Part shown: positions 1 through 5,719 of the stretch, in pieces
Position numbering within the stretch: position 1 is the stretch's first letter
How the letters are laid out: each line of letters starts with the position of its first letter
NCBI GenBank assembly: GCA_019411205.1
Contig: DXRF01000051.1
Span: forward strand, 5,188 to 13,388
Direction of reading: 5' to 3'
DNA: 8,201 bases
Source of the DNA: Parabacteroides sp.
Lineage (GTDB): Bacteria > Bacteroidota > Bacteroidia > Bacteroidales > Tannerellaceae
The notes under the pieces: model-generated
What the model was told of the DNA's origin: nothing
Seen by the model: only the letters and a program-made list of their open reading frames with translations
Databases searched by the model: none
Translations under genes and position numbers: made by a program

Positions 1-1203
1 AAACAGAGCGAAGGTTATGACTGGTTCGAAACCTATGCTATCGGATTGAAATCGGAAAAGACGGGTGAAGTCGAACAGATTATCGGGACGGAAAGAAATA
101 TAACGAGTGAGATGAAGAGACGTCAGGAACTCGAAGAAAACAAGCTGCAATTGGATTTCACCCTCGAGGCGGCCCAGATTATCTCGTGGGAGTATAATCC
201 GGATACCCGGATTTTCTACTCTCCGCGGTCTACCGTGTTTGAAGGAATGACAATTTCGTTGGACGAGTATCTTTCGTTTGTATATCCCGAAGACCGCGAT
301 TTGTTCAGGAAAGGCTTGGAAGACCTTATCAGTGGAAAGACCCATGTGATGGAGGTCCAAATCAGGACGATGGTTCCAGCATTGGGGGATCGTTGGTTCG
401 AGATGCACGCTGTTCCTTATGGACTGAATGAAGACGGGAAGAACCGTAAACTGATTGGGTTGAGGCGTGATATTACAGACCTGAAAATGACGAACGAACT
501 GATTCGTTTGCGTAATAAGGCGGAGGAAGCCAATCGGTTGAAAAGCGCTTTTCTGGCTAATATGAGCCATGAGATACGAACGCCCCTGAACGCGATTGTC
601 GGCTTCTCGAACTTGATCGCGATGGCGGAAGAGCCGGATGAGATCGGTGAATATGTCAAGATCATCGAGACGAACAATGAACTTTTGCTCCAGTTGGTCA
701 ATGATATTCTCGACCTCTCGAAGATCGAGGCCGGACAGATGGATTTCAATTATTCGGCAGTCGACTTGTCCGAAATATTTAATAATTTGCAGCAGGTCTA
801 TAAGTCGCGTGTGAAGGATGGTGTCGGTTTGGTCTGTCATCTGCCGTCTGTCGCTTGCGTGATCTATTCAGAAAAAAACCGACTGACACAGGTCCTCTCC
901 AACTTTCTCAGCAATGCCTGTAAATACACTTCAGAGGGTTCCATTACGATGGGATATGACAGGACAGGTAATTCCCTGCGTTTTTATGTGGCGGACACCG
1001 GAAAAGGACTTGCCGAGGAGAATATTCCGCATGTTTTCGAACGTTTTGCTAAATTTGATAGTTTTGTTCAGGGGACGGGGTTGGGTCTTTCCATTTGCGA
1101 GTCTATCATACAATCTTTGGATGGTGAAATCGGCGTGGATTCGGAGTTAGGCAAAGGCTCGACTTTCTGGTTTACGATCCCCTACAATCCGGTAAATGAA
1201 TAA
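1..1203 (+). CDS. PAS-domain sensor histidine kinase, 5'-truncated by window start
   Basis: The frame is open from the first base, so the true start lies upstream; 400 residues plus the stop are visible (numbered from the window edge). Residues 1-35 look like the end of one PAS domain (closing GTERNITSE), 52-158 like a second PAS domain ending in LRRDITDLK, and 160-183 like a helical linker. The dimerisation/phosphoacceptor domain follows with SHEIRTPLN (phospho-accepting His190). The ATPase domain shows an N box around Asn301/Asn305, a G1 box DTGKGL (332-337), an F box FERF (346-349) and a G2 box GTGLGLS (358-364). All key catalytic residues are present, so an active kinase is expected. No receiver or AraC domain follows, so this is a classical kinase and not a hybrid HTCS regulator, at least at its C-terminus. 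No membrane segment is visible here; sensing and membrane parts, if any, are off-window. Signal and partner regulator are unknown. Confidence 0.95.
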   Translation, partial: KQSEGYDWFETYAIGLKSEKTGEVEQIIGTERNITSEMKRRQELEENKLQLDFTLEAAQIISWEYNPDTRIFYSPRSTVFEGMTISLDEYLSFVYPEDRDLFRKGLEDLISGKTHVMEVQIRTMVPALGDRWFEMHAVPYGLNEDGKNRKLIGLRRDITDLKMTNELIRLRNKAEEANRLKSAFLANMSHEIRTPLNAIVGFSNLIAMAEEPDEIGEYVKIIETNNELLLQLVNDILDLSKIEAGQMDFNYSAVDLSEIFNNLQQVYKSRVKDGVGLVCHLPSVACVIYSEKNRLTQVLSNFLSNACKYTSEGSITMGYDRTGNSLRFYVADTGKGLAEENIPHVFERFAKFDSFVQGTGLGLSICESIIQSLDGEIGVDSELGKGSTFWFTIPYNPVNE

Positions 1204-1229
1204 ACGAATATAAAACAAATAACAATAAA

Positions 1230-2441
1230 ATGGAAAAAGTAAAGAAATCGTTGGTAAAGAAAGAGTATCTGATTCCTTTTGTATTAGTCACATCTCTATT
1301 TTTTTTATGGGGTTTTGCACATGCTATATTGGATGTACTGAACAAGCATTTCCAAGAGGCGCTTGTCATGACGAAGGCCCATTCAGCTCTGATCCAGGCA
1401 ACGATGTACACAGGTTATTTCACGATGGCTATCCCGGCAGGGCTTTTTATTAATAAATACGGATACCGCCAGGGAGTGGTGTTCGGTCTGATCCTCTATG
1501 GAATCGGATCGTTGCTTTTCATTCCGAGCGAACAGTTAATGTCATTCAACTTCTTCCTTTTTTCCCTGTTTGTGATCGGTTGCGGACTGACATTTTTGGA
1601 GACGGCAGCCAATCCCTATGTGACGGAGCTGGGGGATCGCGAGACGGCAGCCAGCCGTTTGAACCTGGCACAATCCTTCAACGGATTGGGTTGTATCTGT
1701 GCGCCGGTGATCGGTGGGATGTTGTTGTTTTCCGGTAACGGGGAGGCTAACATTGCTTTGCCTTACACCGTGATGGGCGTTGTCGTTCTGTCTGTCGCCC
1801 TTGTTTTTTTCCGCATCCGTCTGCCGGAGATCAACCATGACGATTGTGAAGAGACGACAGCCGAGGCAAAAGCCGGATTGAAAGGATTGTGGAAACATCG
1901 TTGTTTTACCTGGGGCGTGATGGCCTTGTTCTGTTACGAAATAGCAGAAATATCGATCAACAGTTTCTTTATCAATTATGTGACCGACGATGGGTGGATG
2001 GATGCACATGATGCAGCGATCGTTCTTTCCTTCGGTGGATTGGGGCTGTTTATGGTCGGGCGTATTATCGGTAGTTGGATTATGAGTTATATCCGGGCGG
2101 AGAAAGTCCTGTTTATCTGTGCGATCTTTACCGTTTTGGGCGCTCTGTTCGTTACCCTGAATTTAGGAACTTTGTCGAAAGGTGCTTTATTTGCCTGCTA
2201 TATCTTCGAGGCTATTATGTTTCCGACGATTTTTGCTATTTCGCTGAGGGGGTTGGGTGACTATACCAAGCGTGCTTCATCCTTCTTGATGATGTCTCCG
2301 ATAGGAGGAGCGGTCGGACCGTTATTGATGGGCTATGTGGCGGATATTTCGACGATGTCGTTTTCATTCGTCGTGCCGTTGTTCGGGTATGCCGTGGTGC
2401 TTATTTATTCCTATATGGTGATGGCTAAGAAACTGCGTTGA
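1230..2441 (+). CDS. FucP/GluP-type MFS sugar:H+ symporter
   Basis: This is a complete 403-residue inner-membrane transporter with about twelve hydrophobic segments and a charged central loop (about 199-222). It matches the FucP family of major facilitators. FFLWGFAHAILDVLNKHFQ at 24-42 and LETAANPYV at 123-131 are family signatures. Asp35 and Glu124 align with the acidic pair (Asp46, Glu135) that carries protons in E. coli FucP. The C-terminal half has FPTIFAISLRGLGDYTKR (331-348) and a Gly-rich SPIGGAVGP, also typical. Known substrates of the family are L-fucose, glucose, galactose and related sugars; which one applies here cannot be told. The ATG follows an A-rich stretch (aacaataaa) with no Shine-Dalgarno site, normal for Bacteroidetes. 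The histidine kinase stop is 26 nt upstream with no terminator or clear promoter between, so co-transcription is likely. The gene converges on the sugar kinase downstream. Confidence 0.93.
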   Translation: MEKVKKSLVKKEYLIPFVLVTSLFFLWGFAHAILDVLNKHFQEALVMTKAHSALIQATMYTGYFTMAIPAGLFINKYGYRQGVVFGLILYGIGSLLFIPSEQLMSFNFFLFSLFVIGCGLTFLETAANPYVTELGDRETAASRLNLAQSFNGLGCICAPVIGGMLLFSGNGEANIALPYTVMGVVVLSVALVFFRIRLPEINHDDCEETTAEAKAGLKGLWKHRCFTWGVMALFCYEIAEISINSFFINYVTDDGWMDAHDAAIVLSFGGLGLFMVGRIIGSWIMSYIRAEKVLFICAIFTVLGALFVTLNLGTLSKGALFACYIFEAIMFPTIFAISLRGLGDYTKRASSFLMMSPIGGAVGPLLMGYVADISTMSFSFVVPLFGYAVVLIYSYMVMAKKLR

Positions 2442-2511
2442 TTTATGGTTTCAGATTTATGATTTAGCAGTGATATATAGCTCATAAATCATAAATCTGA
2501 AATTATAAATC
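2440..2511. terminator. AT-rich inverted repeat between convergent genes, likely two-way terminator
   Basis: Two 27-nt arms (2440-2466 and 2485-2511) are reverse complements except at two adjacent positions, which become G-U wobbles in the plus-strand RNA. The inner 18 bp (2449-2466 with 2485-2502) are perfect and the loop is 18 nt. The left arm begins inside the TGA stop of the transporter and the right arm ends 3 nt from the stop of the kinase, so the repeat fills the intergenic gap. Each arm is largely built from the heptamer GATTTAT/ATAAATC, which occurs at 2440, 2454, 2484, 2491 and 2505, with a partial copy at 2461. The stem is unusually AT-rich for an intrinsic terminator, so it may instead be, or also be, a dispersed palindromic repeat. 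The fold is clear; the function is inferred from position. Confidence 0.65.
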
Positions 2512-2514
2512 GTT

Positions 2515-3396
2515 TCACTTATTCTTTTCGATGATATCCCAAACATCCTTCTCTGTTCCCCCGAAAGGTCCGGAAGCTTCCAACTTGATCGTACACATAG
2601 CGGCGGCAAAACATCCCGCTTCTTTGTATGAAGCTCCTTTGTTTCGCATATACAGATAGCCGGCCATATAGGTATCGCCACATCCTGTAGCGTCTACAAT
2701 CTCTGTTGGAGGGTAAGCGGGTATCTCATGAAATTCGCCGTCGGCATAAATGACTGACCCCATGCTTCCTAATGTCAGCAATACCTCCTTGACACCCCAG
2801 TTAGCTAATTTCAGAGCTGCCTCGCGCGGATCTTTGCATCCGGTGAGAACTTCTGTCTCATGCTCGTTGGCTTTCAGGATATGGATGTATTTCAACGCTT
2901 CTTCCTTTTCCGGCCAGTCTACGGCAAAAACATTCTCGCCGCGAACTTCACGTAGGTAGCCTTGGGCATCGACTGACAGCATCCCTTTGGTCGATAAATA
3001 TTTGATTACATCTAAAGAAAAATCGTCTGCCAACAAACTTCCCAAATGATAGATGCGGGCATCGACATCCTGCAACCCTTCAACTGTGAACGGATCGGCT
3101 TTTGCCAATACTCGCTGCGTCCGGTTGTTCTGGTCCTCACCATATGTATTCTCGAAGTAGACGGAATGGGTACTGGGCAAAACTTTTACATTGATCCCTT
3201 TCCTGCGTATTTCTTCCACCGCATCCATCTCGCTGGCAGCAAGAGCTGTTACCAACATGAAGTCGGAAGTATCTAATTTGCTCATTCCATGCGCGAAATA
3301 GAAAGATGTTCCTCCCGGCATATGCAGTGTCCTTTTAGGCGTTACAATCTTATCCAACGTAATGTGGCCGATGCAACAGAGATTATGTGTATTCAT
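2515..3396 (-). CDS. PfkB-family carbohydrate kinase (ribokinase-like)
   Basis: This complete 293-residue cytoplasmic kinase is of normal length for the PfkB/ribokinase family, which phosphorylates a sugar or sugar-like alcohol or nucleoside with ATP. The N-terminus CCIGHITLDKIV (7-18) is the first beta strand with a substrate-side Asp15, and MPGGTSFYFA (26-35) carries the family's Gly-Gly substrate-binding motif. LTLGSMGSVIY (207-217) is the nucleotide-site strand and turn. DATGCGDTYMAGYL (235-248) is PfkB signature 2, with the usual anion-hole glycines and Asp241 as catalytic base; the common form is DTTGAGD, so Cys239 replaces Ala. The substrate cannot be assigned. Fructokinase, ribokinase, ketogluconate kinase or inositol kinase are all possible by family alone. 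Start chosen at the ATG ending at 3396 because a -7 box lies just upstream and no longer frame is supported. It converges on the sugar symporter, which hints at a joint role in monosaccharide use. Confidence 0.9.
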   Translation of the reverse strand: MNTHNLCCIGHITLDKIVTPKRTLHMPGGTSFYFAHGMSKLDTSDFMLVTALAASEMDAVEEIRRKGINVKVLPSTHSVYFENTYGEDQNNRTQRVLAKADPFTVEGLQDVDARIYHLGSLLADDFSLDVIKYLSTKGMLSVDAQGYLREVRGENVFAVDWPEKEEALKYIHILKANEHETEVLTGCKDPREAALKLANWGVKEVLLTLGSMGSVIYADGEFHEIPAYPPTEIVDATGCGDTYMAGYLYMRNKGASYKEAGCFAAAMCTIKLEASGPFGGTEKDVWDIIEKNK

Positions 3397-3417
3397 ATTA
3401 CTAATTTAATCGAGCTG

Positions 3418-3425
3418 CAAAAATA
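3418..3425 (-). promoter_or_regulatory. Probable -7 box for the PfkB kinase gene
   Basis: On the minus strand the sequence reads TATTTTTG, an exact match to the Bacteroidetes housekeeping -7 motif TAnnTTTG. It would start transcription around 3410-3413 and give a leader of about 15 nt before the ATG. No good TTTG -33 element is seen at the right distance, so the call rests on the -7 box and its placement. Confidence 0.45.
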
Positions 3426-3708
3426 TATAAAAACAAGGAATAAATCGTTGCTATGGATATTTTAGCTCTTTAAGAATGTATATCCGGCTGATGGACCTCT
3501 TTTATTTTGCCGGGAGATTGTCTTATTGTAAAACTATCAAAAAATCATTGGTTCGAATCGAAAATACTATGCTGTTTAGATCGATTTTCATACAATTCAA
3601 ATTGTTCGCAAGGGTAATCGATTTAACAAACTGATAATTTTTGTACCTCATGCACGGCTATTGACTAAAGAATTAGATGCGTTGGTCTTGAATGTGATAT
3701 ACAGTTTA
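3426..3708. other. Intergenic stretch without a supported gene
   Basis: This is the gene-free part between the kinase and sigma promoters. It contains an ORF of 47 codons at 3491-3634 on the plus strand with no recognisable product, an 8-bp direct repeat ATCGATTT (3580-3587 and 3617-3624), and a small inverted repeat ACAATT-CA-AATTGT at 3592-3605 between these copies. I see no tRNA, no rRNA, no remnant of a transposase, and no clear terminator. The repeats could be a regulator site for the divergent pair of promoters, but nothing proves that. Confidence 0.5.
3491..3634 (+). CDS. Doubtful 47-residue ORF
   Basis: An ATG at 3491 opens a frame of 47 codons ending in TGA at 3632-3634. The peptide starts MDLFYFAGRL and is rich in basic and aromatic residues (several Lys, Arg and Phe), without a clear membrane segment or known motif. 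It lies on the sigma factor strand but upstream of the recognised promoter, and I see no promoter of its own. An open frame of this length in nearly 600 nt of AT-rich DNA is easily due to chance. I do not recognise it. Confidence 0.15.
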   Translation: MDLFYFAGRLSYCKTIKKSLVRIENTMLFRSIFIQFKLFARVIDLTN

Positions 3709-3739
3709 CTTGTCTAACCGATAACTATTACTATATTTG
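3709..3739 (+). promoter_or_regulatory. Housekeeping promoter driving the ECF sigma gene
   Basis: CTTG at 3709-3712 (-33 element, consensus TTTG) is followed after 19 nt by TATATTTG at 3732-3739, a perfect TAnnTTTG -7 box. Spacing and both motifs agree with Bacteroides sigma-70-type promoters. Transcription should start near 3743-3747, leaving a leader of about 230 nt before the sigma factor ATG. This suggests basal expression of sigma and anti-sigma under the primary sigma factor and not by autoregulation alone. Confidence 0.7.
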
Positions 3740-3744
3740 CATGC

Positions 3745-3977
3745 GTTGTTTAACTGATTCTTTCAGAAAAAATCTGGAAAATTTATAGATGAAGAATGAG
3801 TTAGCATATCCCGCATCGTATCCGTAAATATGGTGTGGGAGTATGTTGCTTATTTGCTTCTACGGCTTTCCAGAGCCTTTCTGATGGATAAGTCACAGCT
3901 CTCACACTCTATATAATAATTTGAAGATTAAAGTTTGGAGATCGAGAACGCCGTGATTTAATTCACACAAAAGAAAA
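3745..3977 (+). other. Long structured 5' leader of the sigma factor mRNA
   Basis: The transcript predicted from the 3709-3739 promoter has an untranslated leader of about 230 nt. A 9-bp stem pairs 3833-3841 (GTGTGGGAG) with 3899-3907 (CTCTCACAC), with one G-U pair. It encloses a smaller hairpin at 3864-3877 (GGCTT/GAGCC, loop TCCA). Two short ORFs lie in it: 12 codons from 3789 to 3827 and 28 codons from 3830 to 3916, the second covering the whole stem region. No known riboswitch class is recognised. Whether the leader regulates translation is not known. Confidence 0.4.
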
Positions 3978-4547
3978 ATGTTGGCTGAGAAGAAAATATT
4001 ATCCGACTATTTTGAAGAAATATATGTTTCTTGGTTTTCCCGGATGAAACATTTCGCTCTGGAATATGTCGTGTCAGAAGAAGACGCAGAAAATATTGTC
4101 CAGGACGTCTTTACCGAACTGTGGGAAAAGAAAGAGATCTTGGCTTATGATGTGAATTTAGTCGCCTTACTCTTTACTTCAATCAAGAACCGCAGTATTG
4201 ACTTCTTACGCCACCGCATTGTTGTGAAGGAAGCTGTCAACCTGATACAGGAAGAATATCAAGCTACTTTGCGGATGAAACTTGCTTCTTTGGAATTATT
4301 CGATCAGTCTTTACTCTCTGAGCAGGATATCGAACGGATCATTACCGAAGTGATAGACTCTCTGCCAGAAAAATGTCGGGAGATTTTTATCAAAAGCAAA
4401 ATAGAAGGTAAAAAGCAGAAAGACATAGCTGTAGAATTGAATATTACCCTTAAAACAGTTGAAAATCAAATGGCTATCGCCTATAAAAAAATTAAAAGCG
4501 AATTGAAGGACTATCTCCCCTTATTAATATTTTTACTCGCTAATTAA
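3978..4547 (+). CDS. ECF RNA polymerase sigma-70 factor, FecI-like (Bacteroidetes expansion family)
   Basis: This 189-residue protein directs core RNA polymerase to a small set of promoters, expected to include that of the SusC-like receptor operon. Region 2 spans about 13-80, with the core-binding helix around AENIVQDVFTELWE (37-50) and a promoter-melting/-10 part ending in NRSIDFLRHR (71-80). After a linker, region 4 runs about 127-177: LPEKCREIFIKSKIEGKKQKDIA leads into the helix-turn-helix, with ITLKTVENQMAIAYKKIK as recognition half. Regions 1.2 and 3 are absent, as in all ECF factors. Length and the C-terminal hydrophobic tail (LPLLIFLLAN) fit the large sigma family that in Bacteroidetes pairs with FecR-type anti-sigma factors and SusC-like transducers. 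The ATG follows A-rich cacaaaagaaaa. The anti-sigma gene starts 68 nt after the stop. Confidence 0.95.
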   Translation: MLAEKKILSDYFEEIYVSWFSRMKHFALEYVVSEEDAENIVQDVFTELWEKKEILAYDVNLVALLFTSIKNRSIDFLRHRIVVKEAVNLIQEEYQATLRMKLASLELFDQSLLSEQDIERIITEVIDSLPEKCREIFIKSKIEGKKQKDIAVELNITLKTVENQMAIAYKKIKSELKDYLPLLIFLLAN

Positions 4548-4551
4548 AAAA

Positions 4552-4595
4552 ATCCGTTTATCCTTTTGGGGGTTTTGGTTTCCTGATCCGTTTAT
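4552..4595 (+). repeat. 10-bp direct repeat in the sigma/anti-sigma spacer
   Basis: ATCCGTTTAT occurs at 4552-4561 and again at 4586-4595, 34 nt apart (about three helical turns), in the 68-nt gap between the sigma stop and the anti-sigma ATG. Between them is a G/T-rich run (CCTTTTGGGGGTTTTGG). No terminator-like hairpin is present, so the two genes are probably one transcript. The repeat might be a binding site or an RNA element controlling anti-sigma translation; this is unproven. Confidence 0.5.
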
Positions 4596-4615
4596 TAAGA
4601 ACAAAAGCGGAAAAT

Positions 4616-5596
4616 ATGGACGAACGGATACATAAATACTTTTATGAGGAACTTTCCACGGAGGAGAGACTATCCCTGCTGCGCGATGTCGAGGCGAGCG
4701 AAGAACTCAAAAAAGAATTTGCTGAATATCAAAATCTATATGCCTTGTTGAACTTAGGACATCAGGTTCAGGATAAAATAATCGGCAAACAGAAATACGA
4801 TCGCTTTATTTTGCAGAAGCAACACTCCTTGAAATGGAAGCGTTGGACATGCAGGATCGGGTATGCGGCTGCTATCCTGATATTAGTCGTTTCAACAAGT
4901 ATCTTGACATATTGGTATGTACAGCTTGAACAAGTGGAGTTTTTATCGGAAAATGTGATGAATACTCTGTATACTCCTGCTGGACAGCGGGCACAACTGG
5001 TCTTGCAGGATGGAACGGAAGTCTGGTTGAATGCAGGATCTCGACTTGATTATCCTTCTGTTTTTACAGAAGAGAGGAGAGTCCATCTTATAGGTGAGGG
5101 ATTTTTTAAAGTTGCCAAGGATAAAACTAGACCATTTGTAGTCTCAACACAAACGATTGACATAAAGGCTTTAGGCACAGAGTTTAATGTACTTAGTTAT
5201 CCAAAATCAAAATATACTGAGGTTTCTTTACAAGAAGGTTCTGTTAAGGCTTATTTCCCTGAATTTGAATCTGAAGGGTTGGTCTTGTCTCCGGGACAAT
5301 TGTTGGTGCAAAAGGGAGACTCATTAAAGTTAGAGGATATGAATTGGGATGAGTTGCTTTGGAAAAAGGGAATTTATGTTTTTAGAAAGCAAAAATTGGA
5401 AACTATAATAGAAAAATTGGCATTGTATTTCAATGTAGATATAATTGTCCAAAATCCGGAAATATTGGAGTATGAATATGTCGGAAAATTTCGTCAAAGG
5501 GATGGTATTATGACTATTTTGAAAGTGATTCAGGAAATTCATCATTTTAAGATTGAGAAAAATGATGAGTTGAATCAAATTATTTTATCTAAATAA
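4616..5596 (+). CDS. FecR-family anti-sigma factor with DUF4974 C-terminal domain
   Basis: This 326-residue inner-membrane protein is expected to hold the adjacent sigma factor until the outer-membrane transducer signals. Residues 1-75 are the cytoplasmic sigma-binding part, with a helical N-terminus (DERIHKYFYEELSTEERLSL) like other FecR-type regulators. One membrane helix lies at about 81-101, preceded by basic residues (KWKRW), which gives an N-in orientation. The periplasmic FecR domain spans about 118-212, with the typical TPAGQRAQLVLQDGTEVWLN (120-139) followed by AGSRLDYP and then IGEGFFKVAKD (159-169), TEFNVLSY and EGSVKAYF. A DUF4974-type domain follows at about 252-324 (KLETIIEKLALYFNVDI). 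Base composition changes inside the gene: by hand count about 43% GC for 4621-5100 and about 32% for 5101-5580, so the periplasmic half resembles the downstream receptor gene more than its own 5' half. Confidence 0.93.
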   Translation: MDERIHKYFYEELSTEERLSLLRDVEASEELKKEFAEYQNLYALLNLGHQVQDKIIGKQKYDRFILQKQHSLKWKRWTCRIGYAAAILILVVSTSILTYWYVQLEQVEFLSENVMNTLYTPAGQRAQLVLQDGTEVWLNAGSRLDYPSVFTEERRVHLIGEGFFKVAKDKTRPFVVSTQTIDIKALGTEFNVLSYPKSKYTEVSLQEGSVKAYFPEFESEGLVLSPGQLLVQKGDSLKLEDMNWDELLWKKGIYVFRKQKLETIIEKLALYFNVDIIVQNPEILEYEYVGKFRQRDGIMTILKVIQEIHHFKIEKNDELNQIILSK

Positions 5597-5625
5597 CATT
5601 TAAAAACAGATATCTCTATGAGCCC

Positions 5626-5679
5626 ATGAAAAAATATAAATCGGCAGATACTGCCATATCTGCCGATTTTAAAAAGTAA
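5626..5679 (+). CDS. 17-codon mini-ORF spanning the terminator hairpin (doubtful)
   Basis: ATG at 5626 opens a frame for MKKYKSADTAISADFKK ending in TAA at 5677-5679. It begins 30 nt after the anti-sigma stop, follows no clear ribosome site, and covers exactly the whole hairpin at 5638-5669. A ribosome on it would keep the hairpin open, which is the arrangement of a leader-peptide attenuator. The residues are not biased to a single amino acid, however, and chance is a good alternative. Confidence 0.15.
   Translation: MKKYKSADTAISADFKK
5638..5669 (+). terminator. Intrinsic terminator between anti-sigma and SusC-like genes
   Basis: A perfect 13-bp stem pairs AAATCGGCAGATA (5638-5650) with TATCTGCCGATTT (5657-5669) around the 6-nt loop CTGCCA, followed by a short T run (TTTT to 5670). 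It lies 41 nt after the anti-sigma stop and 50 nt before the receptor start. It should end the sigma/anti-sigma transcript and leave the receptor operon to its own promoter. GGCAG (5643-5647) can also pair with CTGCC (5651-5655), giving a competing smaller hairpin. Readthrough could still allow low basal receptor expression. Confidence 0.75.
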
Positions 5680-5719
5680 ACCTGTTAGAATAATTAGTAT
5701 TTACTTAATTTACAAATGT
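5670..5719 (+). promoter_or_regulatory. Inferred ECF-dependent promoter region of the SusC-like gene
   Basis: The 50 nt between terminator and receptor start are AT-rich and contain no TAnnTTTG housekeeping -7 box. The closest is TAATTTAC at 5706-5713, with two mismatches. A TTTAC pentamer occurs twice (5700-5704, 5709-5713) with a matching GTAAA at 5676-5680. If the receptor operon has its own promoter it must lie here, within the terminator, or further upstream, and an ECF-type promoter would fit the neighbouring sigma gene. This is a placement argument and not motif recognition. Confidence 0.3.

Noticed and set aside
46..48. TTG as the start codon of the histidine kinase
   Set aside because: The frame is open back to position 1 and the upstream residues (DWFETYAIGL) continue a PAS domain, so the gene starts outside the window.
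1..1203. Hybrid two-component (HTCS-type) regulator
   Set aside because: The protein ends right after the G2 box of the ATPase domain with no receiver or AraC-type DNA-binding domain.
1542..2009. 155-codon open frame on the minus strand inside the transporter gene
   Set aside because: It is antisense to a clear FucP-family gene, rich in His, Gln and Cys as expected for a shadow frame, and has no recognisable domain.
3550..3559. GGTTCGAATC, like the T-loop of a tRNA or the core of a tRNA-type attachment site
   Set aside because: The flanking bases do not form the 5-bp T stem, and no acceptor, anticodon or D arm is found upstream, so it is not a tRNA; no second copy was seen in the window to suggest att sites.
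3635..3643. TAATTTTTG as a second promoter -7 box
   Set aside because: It has one extra base between TA and TTTG compared with TAnnTTTG, and no TTG lies at 19-21 nt upstream.
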